NCBI GenBank assembly: GCA_013365365.1
Contig: JABVXU010000009.1
Span: forward strand, 434,001 to 498,000
DNA from: Cruorifilaria tuberocauda
Taxonomy: Eukaryota > Nematoda > Chromadorea > Rhabditida > Onchocercidae
Direction of reading: 5' to 3'
Length of the DNA: 64,000 nt
Each line of letters opens with the position of its first letter. Position 1 is the stretch's first letter. Below, piece by piece: positions 24,133 through 36,950 of the stretch. The notes under the pieces are model-generated. The model was not told where the DNA came from. It was given only the letters and a program-made list of their open reading frames with translations, and made no database searches. The position numbers were made by a program, and so were the translations under genes.

Positions 24133-27087
24133 ATGGAACGGCTGCTTCGCTTAACCGGCTTTAATGGTGTATGTACTTTCAGTCATATGTAATGATCCCT
24201 TTCTAATCTGATCTTTGCTAAAATATAACATGTATGGTTATGCTGCATGAATCACTATTCAGCAACTAGTACACAGTTACCTCTTGAGCATTCTCATCAT
24301 CATATTTGATTCACCCAAATTGAGAATATATTGCGGCCAAAATCATTTTCTTCAATTCTGTCTGAATTACATTTGAGAAGTCAAAAATATGTTCAACTTT
24401 GTTACATGAACTTTCCTTCTTCGATAAATTATTCACTTAATTATAGGTCTAAGTAAAGTTTATTCTAATTTTGAATTGAAATAAAAAGTGGCTATAAAAT
24501 GAAGAAATAAATTATTATACTGTGATAGTATTATTGATGTGTACAATTACATGTGTTGCAGTTGCCTAAATCAACGCCTCAGGATATATTAAAACATCCA
24601 GATACGGGTGAAACTCTATACGTGTCATCACTTGCCCTCCTTAAAATGCTTCGGCACGGTCGAGCTGGTGTTCCTATGGAGGTATTGTTATTGTCATTTT
24701 AAAAACCTCGGTAATGTTTTACGAATTATGCACATTTCTAATTACGAAGTGTTTAAAATATATTTCGTTATCTAGGATTATAAAAAAGACGAAGTAGAAT
24801 AAGATATGAGAGATGATAATATAAGACTAAAGGTGTGATATAGTTAAGCTTACTAATCATAACGCAACTAGTTATGGAAGGATCTTAACTAATATTTTCA
24901 GTCTTTATTAAAAGCTTGACCTCACTTCAAATTTCAATATATCTTATTACATCATTCACTGATGAATGAATAATTACCGTTTAAATTTAACTTCATAATT
25001 ATTATCAATTGCAATTATCTTTAGGTTATGGGTTTAATGCTAGGCGAATTTGTCGATGATTTTACAATCAATGTTGTTGATGTATTTGCTATGCCACAAT
25101 CTGGAACAGTATGAAATAAAATTTTCGTAGAGAGTAGAAGAGATAGAAGATAGGGACCAGGAAGAAAATGTGAGGGCAGGGGAATCCAACGCGGCAAGAA
25201 TGAAATGAGACAAAGTACAAAAATGCTAAGGATTTTAACAAAAAAGATTTGCTATTTTACCTCAAAGTCAACAAAAAGTATGAAAAAGACTCTTAACATT
25301 CACTTTATACAACATCGATAATCAGTAAATTTTGGGGTGTATCTGTGGAAGCGGTTGATCCAATATATCAGACCAAAATGCTGGATATGCTAAGTCGTAC
25401 TGGACGGGTTGAAATGGTTGTTGGTTGGTATCACTCACATCCAGGATTTGGATGTTGGTTATCAGGTGTTGATATTGCTACACAACGAAGTTTTGAAGCA
25501 CTCAGTGATCGTGCTGTTGCTCTCGTAATCGATCCAATACAATCAGTAAAAGGAAAGGTAATCGATTATTCATCATTCAGCCGTGAAAGATATTACTATA
25601 CCGTGACTGTTATTTTCAGGTAGTAATCGATGCATTTCGTACCGTTGGACCAAATTCTTTGGAATTCAGTTTTCTGGAAGGTATCCAAAGGACACTAGCA
25701 CCTACTCAAGAATCACGGCAAACCACTTCTAATTTAGGGCATCTGACGAAACATTCTATCATTGAACAACTCCATGGACTTGGCAGAAGGTTTCTCGTTA
25801 ATGACTTCTTTTTTACAACAGATACAATTAGAGTTCACGATTTTCTTCCAAGTTCTATAAGTTCTTTAAGGAAGATTTTTGAGAGTTAAAAGGTCATCGC
25901 TCAAAAAATAAAAAATAATCTGAATCAAGAGCTTTTCATTATATGATAACTCATTTCGCCTATAGCTCTTTTGTTAAATGTCTCATACTTGAAAATTTTC
26001 CAATCTTTCTTCCCTAAATTTTAGCTATTATTCAATAACGATAAGTTTCAAACTAACAGTTAAGGAGCAGCAAATGCTGCAAAGTTTGCACATGAAAAAT
26101 TGGGCGGAAGGATTACGATTGAACAATTTCGCGAGTATAGTAAACAATAATTTAACGAATATGCGAGAAATGGTTAAAATGATCGAACTTTACAATAAAG
26201 TAATATAAATTTTATTTCGAATTTACGATAATCTAATTTTAATACAAATAAAGGTTGGAAGAGAAAAAGCGAATCAGAAGAACAATTAAATGGACTTCTT
26301 TCTGATCGTGATTTCTATGATTCATTCGTGGTTAGGTAATCAAAAGAATCATAGAGAATTCAGCAAATCAATGCTGCTACTCTTTCAAATAACATAGCAA
26401 TTAAGATTAATCTTGTTGGGATGAACTAATTTATACTTTGTTATGATGAATGATAGCGCATCAAAGTTACTTGTTTAAAACACTAAGATCATATTTATTA
26501 TGAACCAACTTTCCCTGTGAAATTTTTCTTCTTTCTGTAGTTATTAAATCTTTAAATTTTATGACTTTATCATTTGTAAAATTTTTTAAATTAAATTAGG
26601 AAGAATTATAAGGAAAAAATATCCTTTATGAGATTATGAGATTGAGCTTTATGAGATTACTAATAAGAATTTTAATTTCTCGATTATCTTATTATGGGTT
26701 TAGTTGAGTATGCAGTGCTTATGGAATATTTTCAAGAACTTGACCATTTTCTTCATATTTTTGTACTTTAATTAAGATTAATTTATATGCAATAAACCTA
26801 CAAACGATAACCGATAGTTCTTTATTTTTCTTCATTAAAATCAGGAATTATGTGCATTACCGAAAAAGTTACACGATGAAAAAGAAAGAAAAAATAAAAC
26901 GGAGAAGTCAAAGGAAATAGAAAATAAAACAGAAAAGTCAAAAACATTATCAAAAGCTGAAATTGAAGCAAAACAAGTTGGCCACTTTGATCCGAAACGA
27001 CATTTGGCCACTATCGCTAATGACTTGATGAAGGATAACATTGTACATGAATTGCGCTCAATGATCGATGCTACAGTTTTTCAGTAG
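24133..27087 (+). CDS. rpn-11: RPN11/PSMD14-like JAMM deubiquitinase (diverged)
   Basis: RPN11 is the zinc isopeptidase of the 26S proteasome lid that removes ubiquitin chains from substrates. Exons: 24133-24168, 24562-24681, 25025-25108, 25336-25557, 25620-25789, 26025-26199, 26845-27087, giving 349 aa (human 310). The catalytic set is intact: E52, H113, H115, S123 and D126 in [14 protein letters not shown], with the same numbering as human. The N-terminal start MERLLRL and the region 30-154 are highly conserved, including the Ins-1 flank GMxVEAVDP-type sequence. The second half is unusually divergent: about 14 extra residues after VVIDAFR, loss of the usual HGLNRHYYS wording, and a Lys/Glu-rich insertion with two KTEKSK copies before DPKRH. 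Exon 4 has no AG in front: the bases before GGTGTATCTGTG are GG (25334-25335). All other junctions are GT-AG and phase-consistent. It may be the sole fast-evolving RPN11, a paralogue, or a decaying copy. Confidence 0.85.
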
Positions 27088-28537
27088 TTCTCTCAATCGT
27101 TCACTTTTCCAATATATTTTTTCTACAAATTATCACACTTCATAAAGTGTCTGATTTTGCTCCTATATTTTCATTACAACTTCAGAATGCATCTGAAGAG
27201 AATGGTAGGCTTACTGATCATTGCAATCATTGCCATCATAGAAAAAGCTCAATCCTTTAAAATGATTATTTTGGATTCTTCTGCAACCGATGTTAAAATC
27301 TTTCAGCAATTATATAAGCACATATTTATTTTCGTTTTCCATAAATATTATCGAGCAAAACAGAAGCTCTTATCTTCAATTTTTTTTCACAGGCTAGTTT
27401 TCTACCTGAAATTCGAGATTGAAATTGAAATAATTCTATCCTTTGAGTTATAGATATAACTTCAAAATAAATACATCAGCAATTGTTCGCATTTGTATAT
27501 AACATAAATGATATCCTTCAAAAAAGTACGTGATACCTTATTATTCATATGACTAGTGAAAAGAAAAATCTTAATTATGAATTAATAAATCAATTCATCA
27601 ATCGAGAAAATTTGATTACGAAAGATTTATTATGAAGTAATGCCTCGCTATTTATTTTACATTTTTCTAAATTTCACAAAATTATTATCTATTGAAGGTA
27701 AAATTTCATAACAAACTGTAAGAGATACAATGAGAAAGTAAAAAGATTGAATACTTGAATACACTTTCGTTTTATATGGAACAATAATATTATTATTATT
27801 TGGTATTCATTAATCAGCAAACTAACTACACTTTTAATATTTGAAAAAATTCTATAATTTTTAAAATTTTCAAAGATCCCAACATCGAATTTATATAAAT
27901 CTAATCAATAACCTCAATATCAGGGATATTTCGAAAAAAAAAGGAAAAATAAAATATAACCGAGAAACTATATAAATAATTAAGACATAAAACGTATTAA
28001 TGATCTTAGAAACGAGATACTTCAAGTGATTTACGGATTTTTAAGACACCGAATGATTTTTGGAAGCTTTTCTTGAAACTTCTGAAAAAATTATCTGACC
28101 AATTTTCCGAGATCGTGTCATACATATCCACTCGACTAGCATTCTACAATTGAAAAACTAAAAAATCAACCTAACAATATCAAAAAGTTTCGCAAAATAT
28201 TTAGAAATCAATAAGATTTAGAGTAATGTTTCTAGACTTTAATAATGGAACGATTACATCTTTCATAACTTTAAGTAAGATTACATCCTTAATTATCTTT
28301 ATAATTTACCAATCTTAACCGTTCTTATTTAAATGCATCTTTTAGCAAAAATTTTAGGGAAGAAAAAAATGATGTCATCAAATGCAAACCTCACCTTTTC
28401 ATTTGGATCAATGTAGTGTCCGCCGTTCATTTGCATATACTGTGACATATCATTTGTATCTGAAGAAAATCATATCGCTGAATAGTGATGTTTGCGTAAT
28501 ATATATCGATATAAGCAACCGCTTAGAGTTGCAGTGC
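27088..28537. other. Convergent intergenic region
   Basis: Contains the 3' UTRs of the RPN11-like gene (candidate poly(A) signal AATAAA at 27466-27471) and of the minus-strand anillin-like gene. A 98-codon plus-strand frame at 27157-27453 begins 70 bases after the RPN11-like stop, but it is low-complexity, ends in repeated Glu-Ile codons and shows no homology I know. I treat it as noise. Confidence 0.5.
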
Positions 28538-31500
28538 TTAATTAACATCTTCACTACCTTCACTATAACTTTGGTCTGACATGTCGTACTTCATGTATAT
28601 ATCATACTTATTCGGATGACTAGAAATAAATAATAATCATTAATTCAGGCAATTTCAAAATATTTTTAGACAAATAAATATTGAATTTTCTTTTCAGCAA
28701 GTTTTTGCTGACACTCATAATTAGAACATTAGTTACCTTTTCATTTCTTTTCTTACATTTTCTCTTTATTTTTCTTCACATCATCTTATTTAACTTTAAT
28801 TCACATTCAATTATTTTCTAAATATTTCCTTCTTTCCTATTTTCCTATTATTTTTATTTTCATATTCTTTAATATCTCTCATTGTTTTCACCATTTTGAT
28901 AATGACAAAAGATGAAAGATTGTTTTCAATTTGAGAATCAGTCTATTTAATTAATTCAATTCTTTCCAGGAACTTCTATCTCAGTTATGTACCATTCTTT
29001 TTTTTGTAAAACAAATCTTGATACGTTGGTAAATTATTTCAAGAATACTTACAGCCAGTGATAATTAACTCTGAAGATAATCCATTGGTTTTTTGAAGAT
29101 TTCGAATCGGTACATTGATTATATAACGATATTGAGTATCATTTGCCGGCTATAAATTAAAACATAGTTTCAATGAATTCAATAAAGAATGAGGAAGGGA
29201 AATATTAGAAAAAGGAAAAAATACCTGAAAGAGATTGCGTACGTGAGAGCGACTATTTCGCCTGCGTCCAGATGGAGCGGTCTGAATAGGTTTCGTTGTT
29301 GGAGCAAATGAAACCATTTTGGAGGAATCTATCGTATGATTCTGATTTGCACTACAATTACCAGTCTTCAGAATTCCCTGCATGCCACCTATAAATTAAC
29401 TCATTTTTGATAATGACAAAAATAATCAGTGAAGTTTTTCATCTCTAATATTACTTATTGTATCCTTAAAGTTAGGATGGAACACACATCGATGATATGA
29501 ACTCATACTAAACTCTAGGAAGACAATATTAGTCATATGATTTGTAAATGATATGGATATGATATGAATCTCAAGTGTATTGAGACACTAATAACTTTTA
29601 AATAATTTTAAACAAAATTAGCAATAATTAGTTGATTTAATAGAAGGATAGATGAAATGTAAGCATTGATATACAGTAATTTTGCACGGAATGGAGATGA
29701 TGAAGGAAAACAATGGAAACATGAAATTTTCATCAGAATTGATCAAATTATAATAAATCCGAATTATGCAAGAACGATCAAAAACAAGGTCAGTTGTTTA
29801 CCGTTGACCTGAATTTGAATTTCATCGTACAAACGACGACCATTCATCCGTGATAGAATCACTACATCCGGATGATCCGGTTCAACAGTTAGTCTTATCG
29901 AAGAAACAGCAAATTCGCCCCATCGCTCTGCAAAATAATCAACAGTTGCCCGTAGTTCATGTTCATTCTCATCATTTCTGAATTCAAGAGCATTCAGACA
30001 ACTTATTTCTTATCCGTTTTAAATGTGACAAATGGTAGGAAAAAGCTATCTAAATCTTACAAAGATCGTAAGGAAAAGAAACTGCCAATATTCTCGAATC
30101 GATGCCCTTGAAAACTATAATAATTTTGAATAAGCAATGAAAATTGGTTATATTAAATTTATGAAATCCTCATATAAAAATCTGAGATTTTCTAAAGAAT
30201 TTCATCATTTAAATATAAGAAAGGTGAACGAACCGCAATCAGCAATTTGCAAGCTAATAGCATGGCTCCATGCAGCTATATCTTCTTCACTATCTGACGT
30301 CAAGATGAATTCCTTGTCTCGTTTACTACCAGCCAAATAACAGTCTGAGCTAACAATAATACTACGTTGATGTTTACATGCTAATACTTTTGAATCCTGT
30401 AATTTTTTACAGAAAATTAAATCCTTAATTTCAGAAAGTTATCATTTTTAAATTGTATCTTTTCAAAAATACAAAGCAAGCATTGGAAGAACGAGAATAC
30501 TGGGACATCAGCGCACGGCTCAAATGTATAATGAAAATAAATGGAAATCTATGAATAGTGTGTATAGCACCACGATAACTTGAAATTTGCAAATAAATAT
30601 GAGAGCAAGTTTTGTTACAGAGTATATCATAGTCATTGCTAAAAATTTATACTTTTTCTACAATGACACCGTGATTTCCAACAGCTTAAACGGAAGATGA
30701 ACCTACCTTATTAATATAAATGTGAAGAATGGTTTGATTCTGTGAATTTCGTGAATTGTTTGCTACGCATCGTAGAACACCAGCCTACAAAAATTCTCTA
30801 GTTTTTATTAGAAAAAATTTGAAATGACTATGTTTAATTTTTCAAAATCATTAATTGTCATAATTCGTCCTCAGTTAAATGTAATACATTTAACAGCTAA
30901 TCTATAATCTGTTAAAGCCAACCTGTAATCTACAACGCATATTCTGATACAAACAATCATAACCAACAGGTTTAATTGTTAATATGCCATCCGATAAAGG
31001 CATTGCTACCGAATTTGGTTGAGCAACAATTCGACAGCGAATATGGCCATACAAAGGTGGACCATGATTGGCTGCTACAATATAAAATATTAGTGAATGT
31101 AATCATTTCTTTTATAGTAAAAGTGAAGTTTTGAAAAATTATTTACATAATTTATGTACAACGAAACTTGAGAATCCAGGTCTTTTCTTTTTTTTCTAAT
31201 TTCACAAATGAAAATATGACTGATAAATGGAAAACATTCAAGATGTACCTCGAACAAAAGTACAAATGCTTTTTTTCATCTAATTGTAAAATCAGTAATA
31301 CAATAGGAGAGAATCAGTTAAATTTTTCTAAAGCTTTAGTTTCGATTACACCCTGCGCTATGGTAAGGGAACAATGTGAAAGTTCATGACATTAATTCGA
31401 AAAAATTTATGAAGACTTAAATATCATCTTATCTTTCACCAAAGAAGAAGTATGGTTTGGGATTAGGTTTTAAACACATTGCAACGTAGAAATTTTAAGT

Positions 31501-33323
31501 TAAACAATAAATCAATTAGTTTGCAATTTAAACAAAACGATAGTGCGGATTAGGAGGATGTGAATGTGAGAATAATGTTATAAATATCTTATGAATCTCC
31601 AAATGGATTTTAATAAGTACCATTTGGTGACAGATGAAGGTCGTAAATTCCGGCTTTCGGTTTTGCATCACTTAAAGTCAACGTCGTCCGACCTAATAGA
31701 TGAAAATATTTGTTGTTTGCGTCGTCCTGACTGCCACCACTGCTGATAACCTCATTGCTTATTAGCGGATCGAATGACATCACGTCATCACTTATCCAAT
31801 TTGTCTTCTAATTCATCAATTACGTGAAAAACTCGCCTTTTTAAATCTTCTACATTTGATAACATTGAAAATTATGAAAGGAAAAAGTTTTAATTTCAAA
31901 CTCAAACACAAGTCAATCAACATCAAAAGAAAAAACAGTAATTAACATAATTAGCGCCAAATCGTCGTCCAAATGAACGAGTTAATTTCTGCTTTAATGA
32001 TTGATTGGTATCACCGCTATCAGTTCGTAATGCATAAAGTTGAATTTCAATTTCGAAATCGACAGGTTGATTTTCACTAAAATATTTATGATTTTTGTTT
32101 AATATCAGATCAAGATCAAACAAAGCTTTGTATTATTCAATTTCGATTATCTCACAGCTAATAACAAATTAATTTTTTCCGATTTTACTATCTCAAAATA
32201 ATGGTAAAAAATGAAATTTTGAGAAAGAAAAATTATATTTCAAATAAATTTCGAAGAAAGAAATATGAACTATAAAGAAAAACAAAAGTTTAGTTTTCTA
32301 TGAAATATTGAGTAATGAACAAACAAAATAAATGAATCGGTAAATGCCACATCAGTACACGTACGATCAACGGATGTTACAATACGACTGTCATTAGCAT
32401 TATTAGTAGCTTGCAGTGCTACAAACATCGAATATACTTTTCCTTCTGGAAAATTCTATCATTAGCACTGAATTTACTTTAATACGGAAGAAAAGGAAGG
32501 GAAAACGCCAATTTTAGCTATTTCAAAAATGTTTAAATTGTTCTATGATAGAATGATTTCCTATCAGCAGAAGTGAGGAACATTTCGATAATAAGAATTC
32601 GGGAACTTGAATAACAGTAAATTAATCAAATTTTATGCCTCACTCATTATTCTAAATGGAATTGCCTGAATGCGTCAATAAAAACTTCTCATATATATTA
32701 TAAAGGCTGAAGTAAGCTTAGATATTCCCGACTTTTCAAACTATTTGTAAACATATTTTCAGCTATGACTGGCAAAAAATACTGAAAATTTCAAGTACCA
32801 AATTCCAAACTCAAAGGAAATGTTTAATTACTGTAAAGAATGAAACATGCACACCACCTCCACGTGTTCCAAAATGTTCATCGCTATTCCAAGCTAATGG
32901 CACTGATAAATGTGATATACCGATTCGAGCTCTACTTGGACCATTTGACAAGGTTGAAGTGCGATATACTTTTCTCGTTTGAACACTAAAAATTTCGTTT
33001 CTGATAAAAAACTAAAAAATTCAATCGTAAACAAATATTTAAGCCTAAAAATCAAAGCAAACAATTAGACTCTAGCGACGATTTTTCTGCATAAGCACTG
33101 AATTTAAATATCCATATAATAACATTGCCGCTAAAATCAAAATTAAAAAGACTATACAGTGAATTATAATTAGAAATTAATCTATCAGGTATTCGAAGAA
33201 GATTAAAACATACTCTGTGGTGAAGAGTTTTTGATGCTGTAATTTAGTTGTACCTGAATGAGATTCTCCGACGGCGATCGATATGATACCATCATCTGCA
33301 TCCGACATTTCAGATTCCGGCAT
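28538..33323 (-). CDS. Anillin-like protein (C2-type anillin homology + PH domain)
   Basis: Anillins organise actomyosin and septins at the cell cortex and in germline bridges. Exons on the minus strand: 33323-33214, 32985-32858, 32445-32325, 32076-31947, 31807-31621, 31074-30923, 30784-30707, 30396-30230, 29977-29802, 29388-29225, 29149-29049, 28619-28538; 531 aa. Residues about 45-255 match the anillin homology (C2) fold: RARIGISHLSVPL, then PVDFEIEIQLYALR, then FHLLGRTTLTLS and GHIRCRI, each aligning with human anillin segments. Residues about 255-357 form a PH domain (YQNMRCRL, ending AAWSHAISL). A tail of about 170 residues follows, with no family I recognise, ending in an acidic SYSEGSEDVN. 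The helical Rho-binding segment normally before the C2 is not found, so exons may be missing upstream; the first exon could also begin at 33349 behind CCTAG. The exon 2 end (32855 or 32858) and exon 8 end are uncertain. Closest worm relatives would be ANI-1/2/3; rhotekin is an alternative. Confidence 0.75.
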
Positions 33324-36300
33324 AAATTTTCTTCCGATTAAACCATTTTCTAGGAAGCTTCATATTCTATTGCCACATTCTTTCGAAATTCTAAAAAATT
33401 CTAAATTTCTATCTGAGTGAAATTATTGCAAAAACGCATAACAATTTATAAATATGATCAGTACTAAGAAAACTTGTTTTGAAATATGAGCAAATAAATT
33501 CGGAATGGATCTATCTACTTTAAAATTTCAAATTCAGAGAGCGAAGAGAGAATGGCGAAAGGCTATATGAAATCATCACGGGGCACAATCATCAAATTGC
33601 AATTATAGGATTTGTTTATAATGGCACATTGCTCGAAGTAAATAAATATTCAGCAATTCTGTAACATTATCTGTTTATGATTTTTATAAAATGTCACCGC
33701 AGATAACAATTGAAAGGATGTTCACTCACGTAAACAAGAAGTTGAATTCAAAAAAAATGATTGAATGTTTAATGAGCTTTTTGGATGACTGCGCAAAGCT
33801 TCCAAGAAAATTTGATATAATCTAGAAAAATATTTAGTAACAGAAATTTTCTGATTCTTTTGAAATTTAATTTAGACCTAATAGAGTTTATAACATGCTG
33901 GTAGCATTTCAATTGAGATCCGCTAACATGATACAATAGGACTGAATGAAAGGTCTGACTAGAGAATTAGTAATTAATTAATTTTTCTTCACATCTATCC
34001 CACCCACTGAAACAGTTTTTCACTAATTTTGATAAAAGAATATATCTTTATCATCAATTTTATCCAAAAAAGAATCGTGCTTTCAAAAATAGCATATGTC
34101 TAAAAAACAAATATATAAGTGATGATTTCAACTACGGTCAGCCTTCTTTCAGTGATCAATTTACTATCGGAAGTTGGATTTATCAAAGATAGATGAATTA
34201 AATGTTAAGTGAACGAACGAAATAAATCCTTAGCAAACTTCAAAATATACTGATATTTGCCTTCTACTTGTTGATAAATACTTATCCGATAATTTCGATA
34301 AACTTCTTCCTTTCCTCTCTTTCTCGTTCATGACCTTCTTTAGGAGAAACACAAAATGGCCGATTTTACTTGTCGAACTCGAAGATCATTAAAAAGTACA
34401 TGAAGACGATGACCCAACTCATCTACACCAAACATTAGAAAATATTCTTTTCATCATTCAACAGAATTCTGCTTCTCAGTCTACGATTCATTAAACTCTG
34501 CGATGACCTCAGCTCAATTTTTGAGTAACAAATTTAATAATACCTTCAGTCGCTTATTTTTTCTTTAAAATCTCCTAGTTTATTTTTCTCCAATTTTACA
34601 ACATACACTGTTGCAAAATTTATTCCATAAATACAGTTTGCAAAATCAAACAACTCAATGCTTAATAGTCGTTTTCATTTTTTTCGCAGCTAGAAAAGCC
34701 TAGTAAGATTGTTTCTTTTTTCAGCTCAGTGTCCACTAAAACTAACTCAAGATGGAATATGTCTCACCATCTAAATATTGAAACTTTGATTTTTTTTAAA
34801 CATTGGGAAGAAAATCTAGGGAAATTATTTTTAAAACAAAAATCAAATAAAGATCTTTCCTTAGTGGATAATGAATTCGTTCGACAACAGTATAAAACAT
34901 TTTGCAAATAAAAATTCTTTCAAAAATTTAATGGGTGCAAAAACATAAGTAAAGTACGAGTAACACTTTCAGACAATTTCCATGCATATATATATGTATT
35001 GAAACAAAGAAATTTAAATTAGCTGAAAGCCATGGCTAGTTTCCCATTAAAAGCTTAATGAGAGGCAAAGAAAATAGCCATAGTGTGCAGTATTGAATGG
35101 ACAGCTATTATACAATGTTTAACAATAATCATCGCAAAAAGGTAAAATTACGACAAGATGCTATCGCAACATCACTTCTCCGATAAAACGTTGTGTCTCT
35201 CATTGCTGCGAGGAAGACGGAGAAAGTGGCGAATAATGGAAATGAAAATTTATTCAAATATTTTACTAGCTTCTGCGAAATTGCCAAATTTTGCATTTCT
35301 CCTTTCGTCTTTCTGCAGTCTTAATTTAAAATATGAATACTGAAAAATGGAAGTCGTACGTACTTCTCTATCTTTTTCCTGGAAATAAAGGCTTTCCACA
35401 ATATATCTTCCATCGTAAATAAATAACGTTTACAGTATAAATCAAATCATTCCGCTTACTATAGATAACGATGATAATTTCACTTTGATGGTTAAAGAAC
35501 TGCGGTCTCATGCTGATTTACTTAAAAAACGTATGAAATGGGTTGGCCTTGAAACTTTAATAAATGAAGAATAAAAGAAGTTGAGAAATGGAAAACGAGT
35601 AAAAAACTTCGTTTTGCAAAAAGGGAAAAGAATAAATGTATCAGTTTAGTAAATGTGTAATTGAAAGCAAATGACAGCTTTGTCATTAATAGTATCAGCG
35701 CACTTGTTTATCTTTGGATTTTGGTAAATTACCATTTTTATTTCATTTTATCACTAATCATTCCTAATACCCTAATAGATTATCATTTATTATAATGTTT
35801 AAGGATCAATTCATCAGTTATGATAATAAACCTTAACAAAATTCTGTTTAATACATTCATTAATTGAGCAACTAGCGACCTAAAAAACTTTAATTATGAT
35901 TTATTATTTTTTTATTTTCGAAATCGATTTGATTTGTTGCACCGCAAAGTCGTGCAAAATTAAATGAGAGAAATTAGTTTACTTGAAAAATGAATACAGT
36001 AAATTAAAGAGTCATTTTAATTATTACTGAAACTTCGACTAATATATTTCTCTAATTCACCCGCTTTTCAGAGATTTCTTGAAGCTAACTTCTATTCTGA
36101 TCAACGATGATAATATAAAAGATGGTATTAAAAATTTTAGCATTGCCTCCACTAGTTTATCCAAAAAATTTTAGAACAAAAAACTTTCAATTCTTTTTTT
36201 GAGAAATGAATTTCTAAATGGATGCTTGGGAAATTCCGAAATAATGCATAGTTTCCAAAATTTAAGAAGATTATTTTAAGGCAGTTAAGATTATCTGTGA

Positions 36301-36535
36301 AAATTAAGAAAATAAACAAATATGAAATAAGAAACCCAAAAAAAGATAACATTTTGAAGACTGGAAATAAAACAAAAACGATGGTTAGAAAATTCCATAA
36401 CAAGTAACCGCCGATGTCAGTACTAATTTTCCGGTTATTTTAATATATCCCACGAAAGCAGACTAACCAAGTATATCCCAAGAAAGCCTTTAGCTAAGTA
36501 AATTGTCAGAACAGTGTGGGTAAAGCAGAAAGAGA

Positions 36536-36559
36536 GGAAAAGAGAGAGAGAGAAAAGGA
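36536..36559. repeat. GA-rich simple repeat
   Basis: Imperfect GAGA run in a purine-rich stretch that continues for about 40 bases. Confidence 0.7.
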
Positions 36560-36924
36560 GGGGAATAGCAATAAAGAAGGTCATGGGTCAGGAGATCAAA
36601 TTACCATCTCCCACATCGGTTCGTTTGTATGTATCTCATTTAAATTACTACTGCGTAACGTAAGACTTAACACTCAATCAATTTTGAAATTCTTTTAATC
36701 AAAATTAATCATTTAATGAATTTGAATGATTTCAGTTTGATAATTTGTTGAGAGAAACTTTCCCATTTCCTAATGTTTCTTATTAAATCCTGTTTATCTA
36801 TCGGCATTTATGTGTGTATAATGAAAAGAGGCATTCATTAGCTGACAGGTAAAACGGTAGGTAGAAACACCGGAAAACTTCCGTGAAATGATTGCATGGT
36901 ATCGTTAATCATGTTTATTATAAA

Positions 36925-36950
36925 TGCATACACACACACATATATATAAT
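36925..36950. repeat. CA/TA compound microsatellite
   Basis: An ACACACACAC run passes directly into ATATATATA. Confidence 0.75.

Noticed and set aside
25681..25698. Apparent 18-nt GT-AG intron in the RPN11-like exon 5
   Set aside because: Far too short to be spliced, and removing it does not restore the family sequence.
32831..32857. Extension of anillin-like exon 2 to a GTAATT donor at 32831
   Set aside because: It ends in phase 0 while exon 3 needs phase 1; the donors at 32857 or 32854 give the right phase and the better family match.
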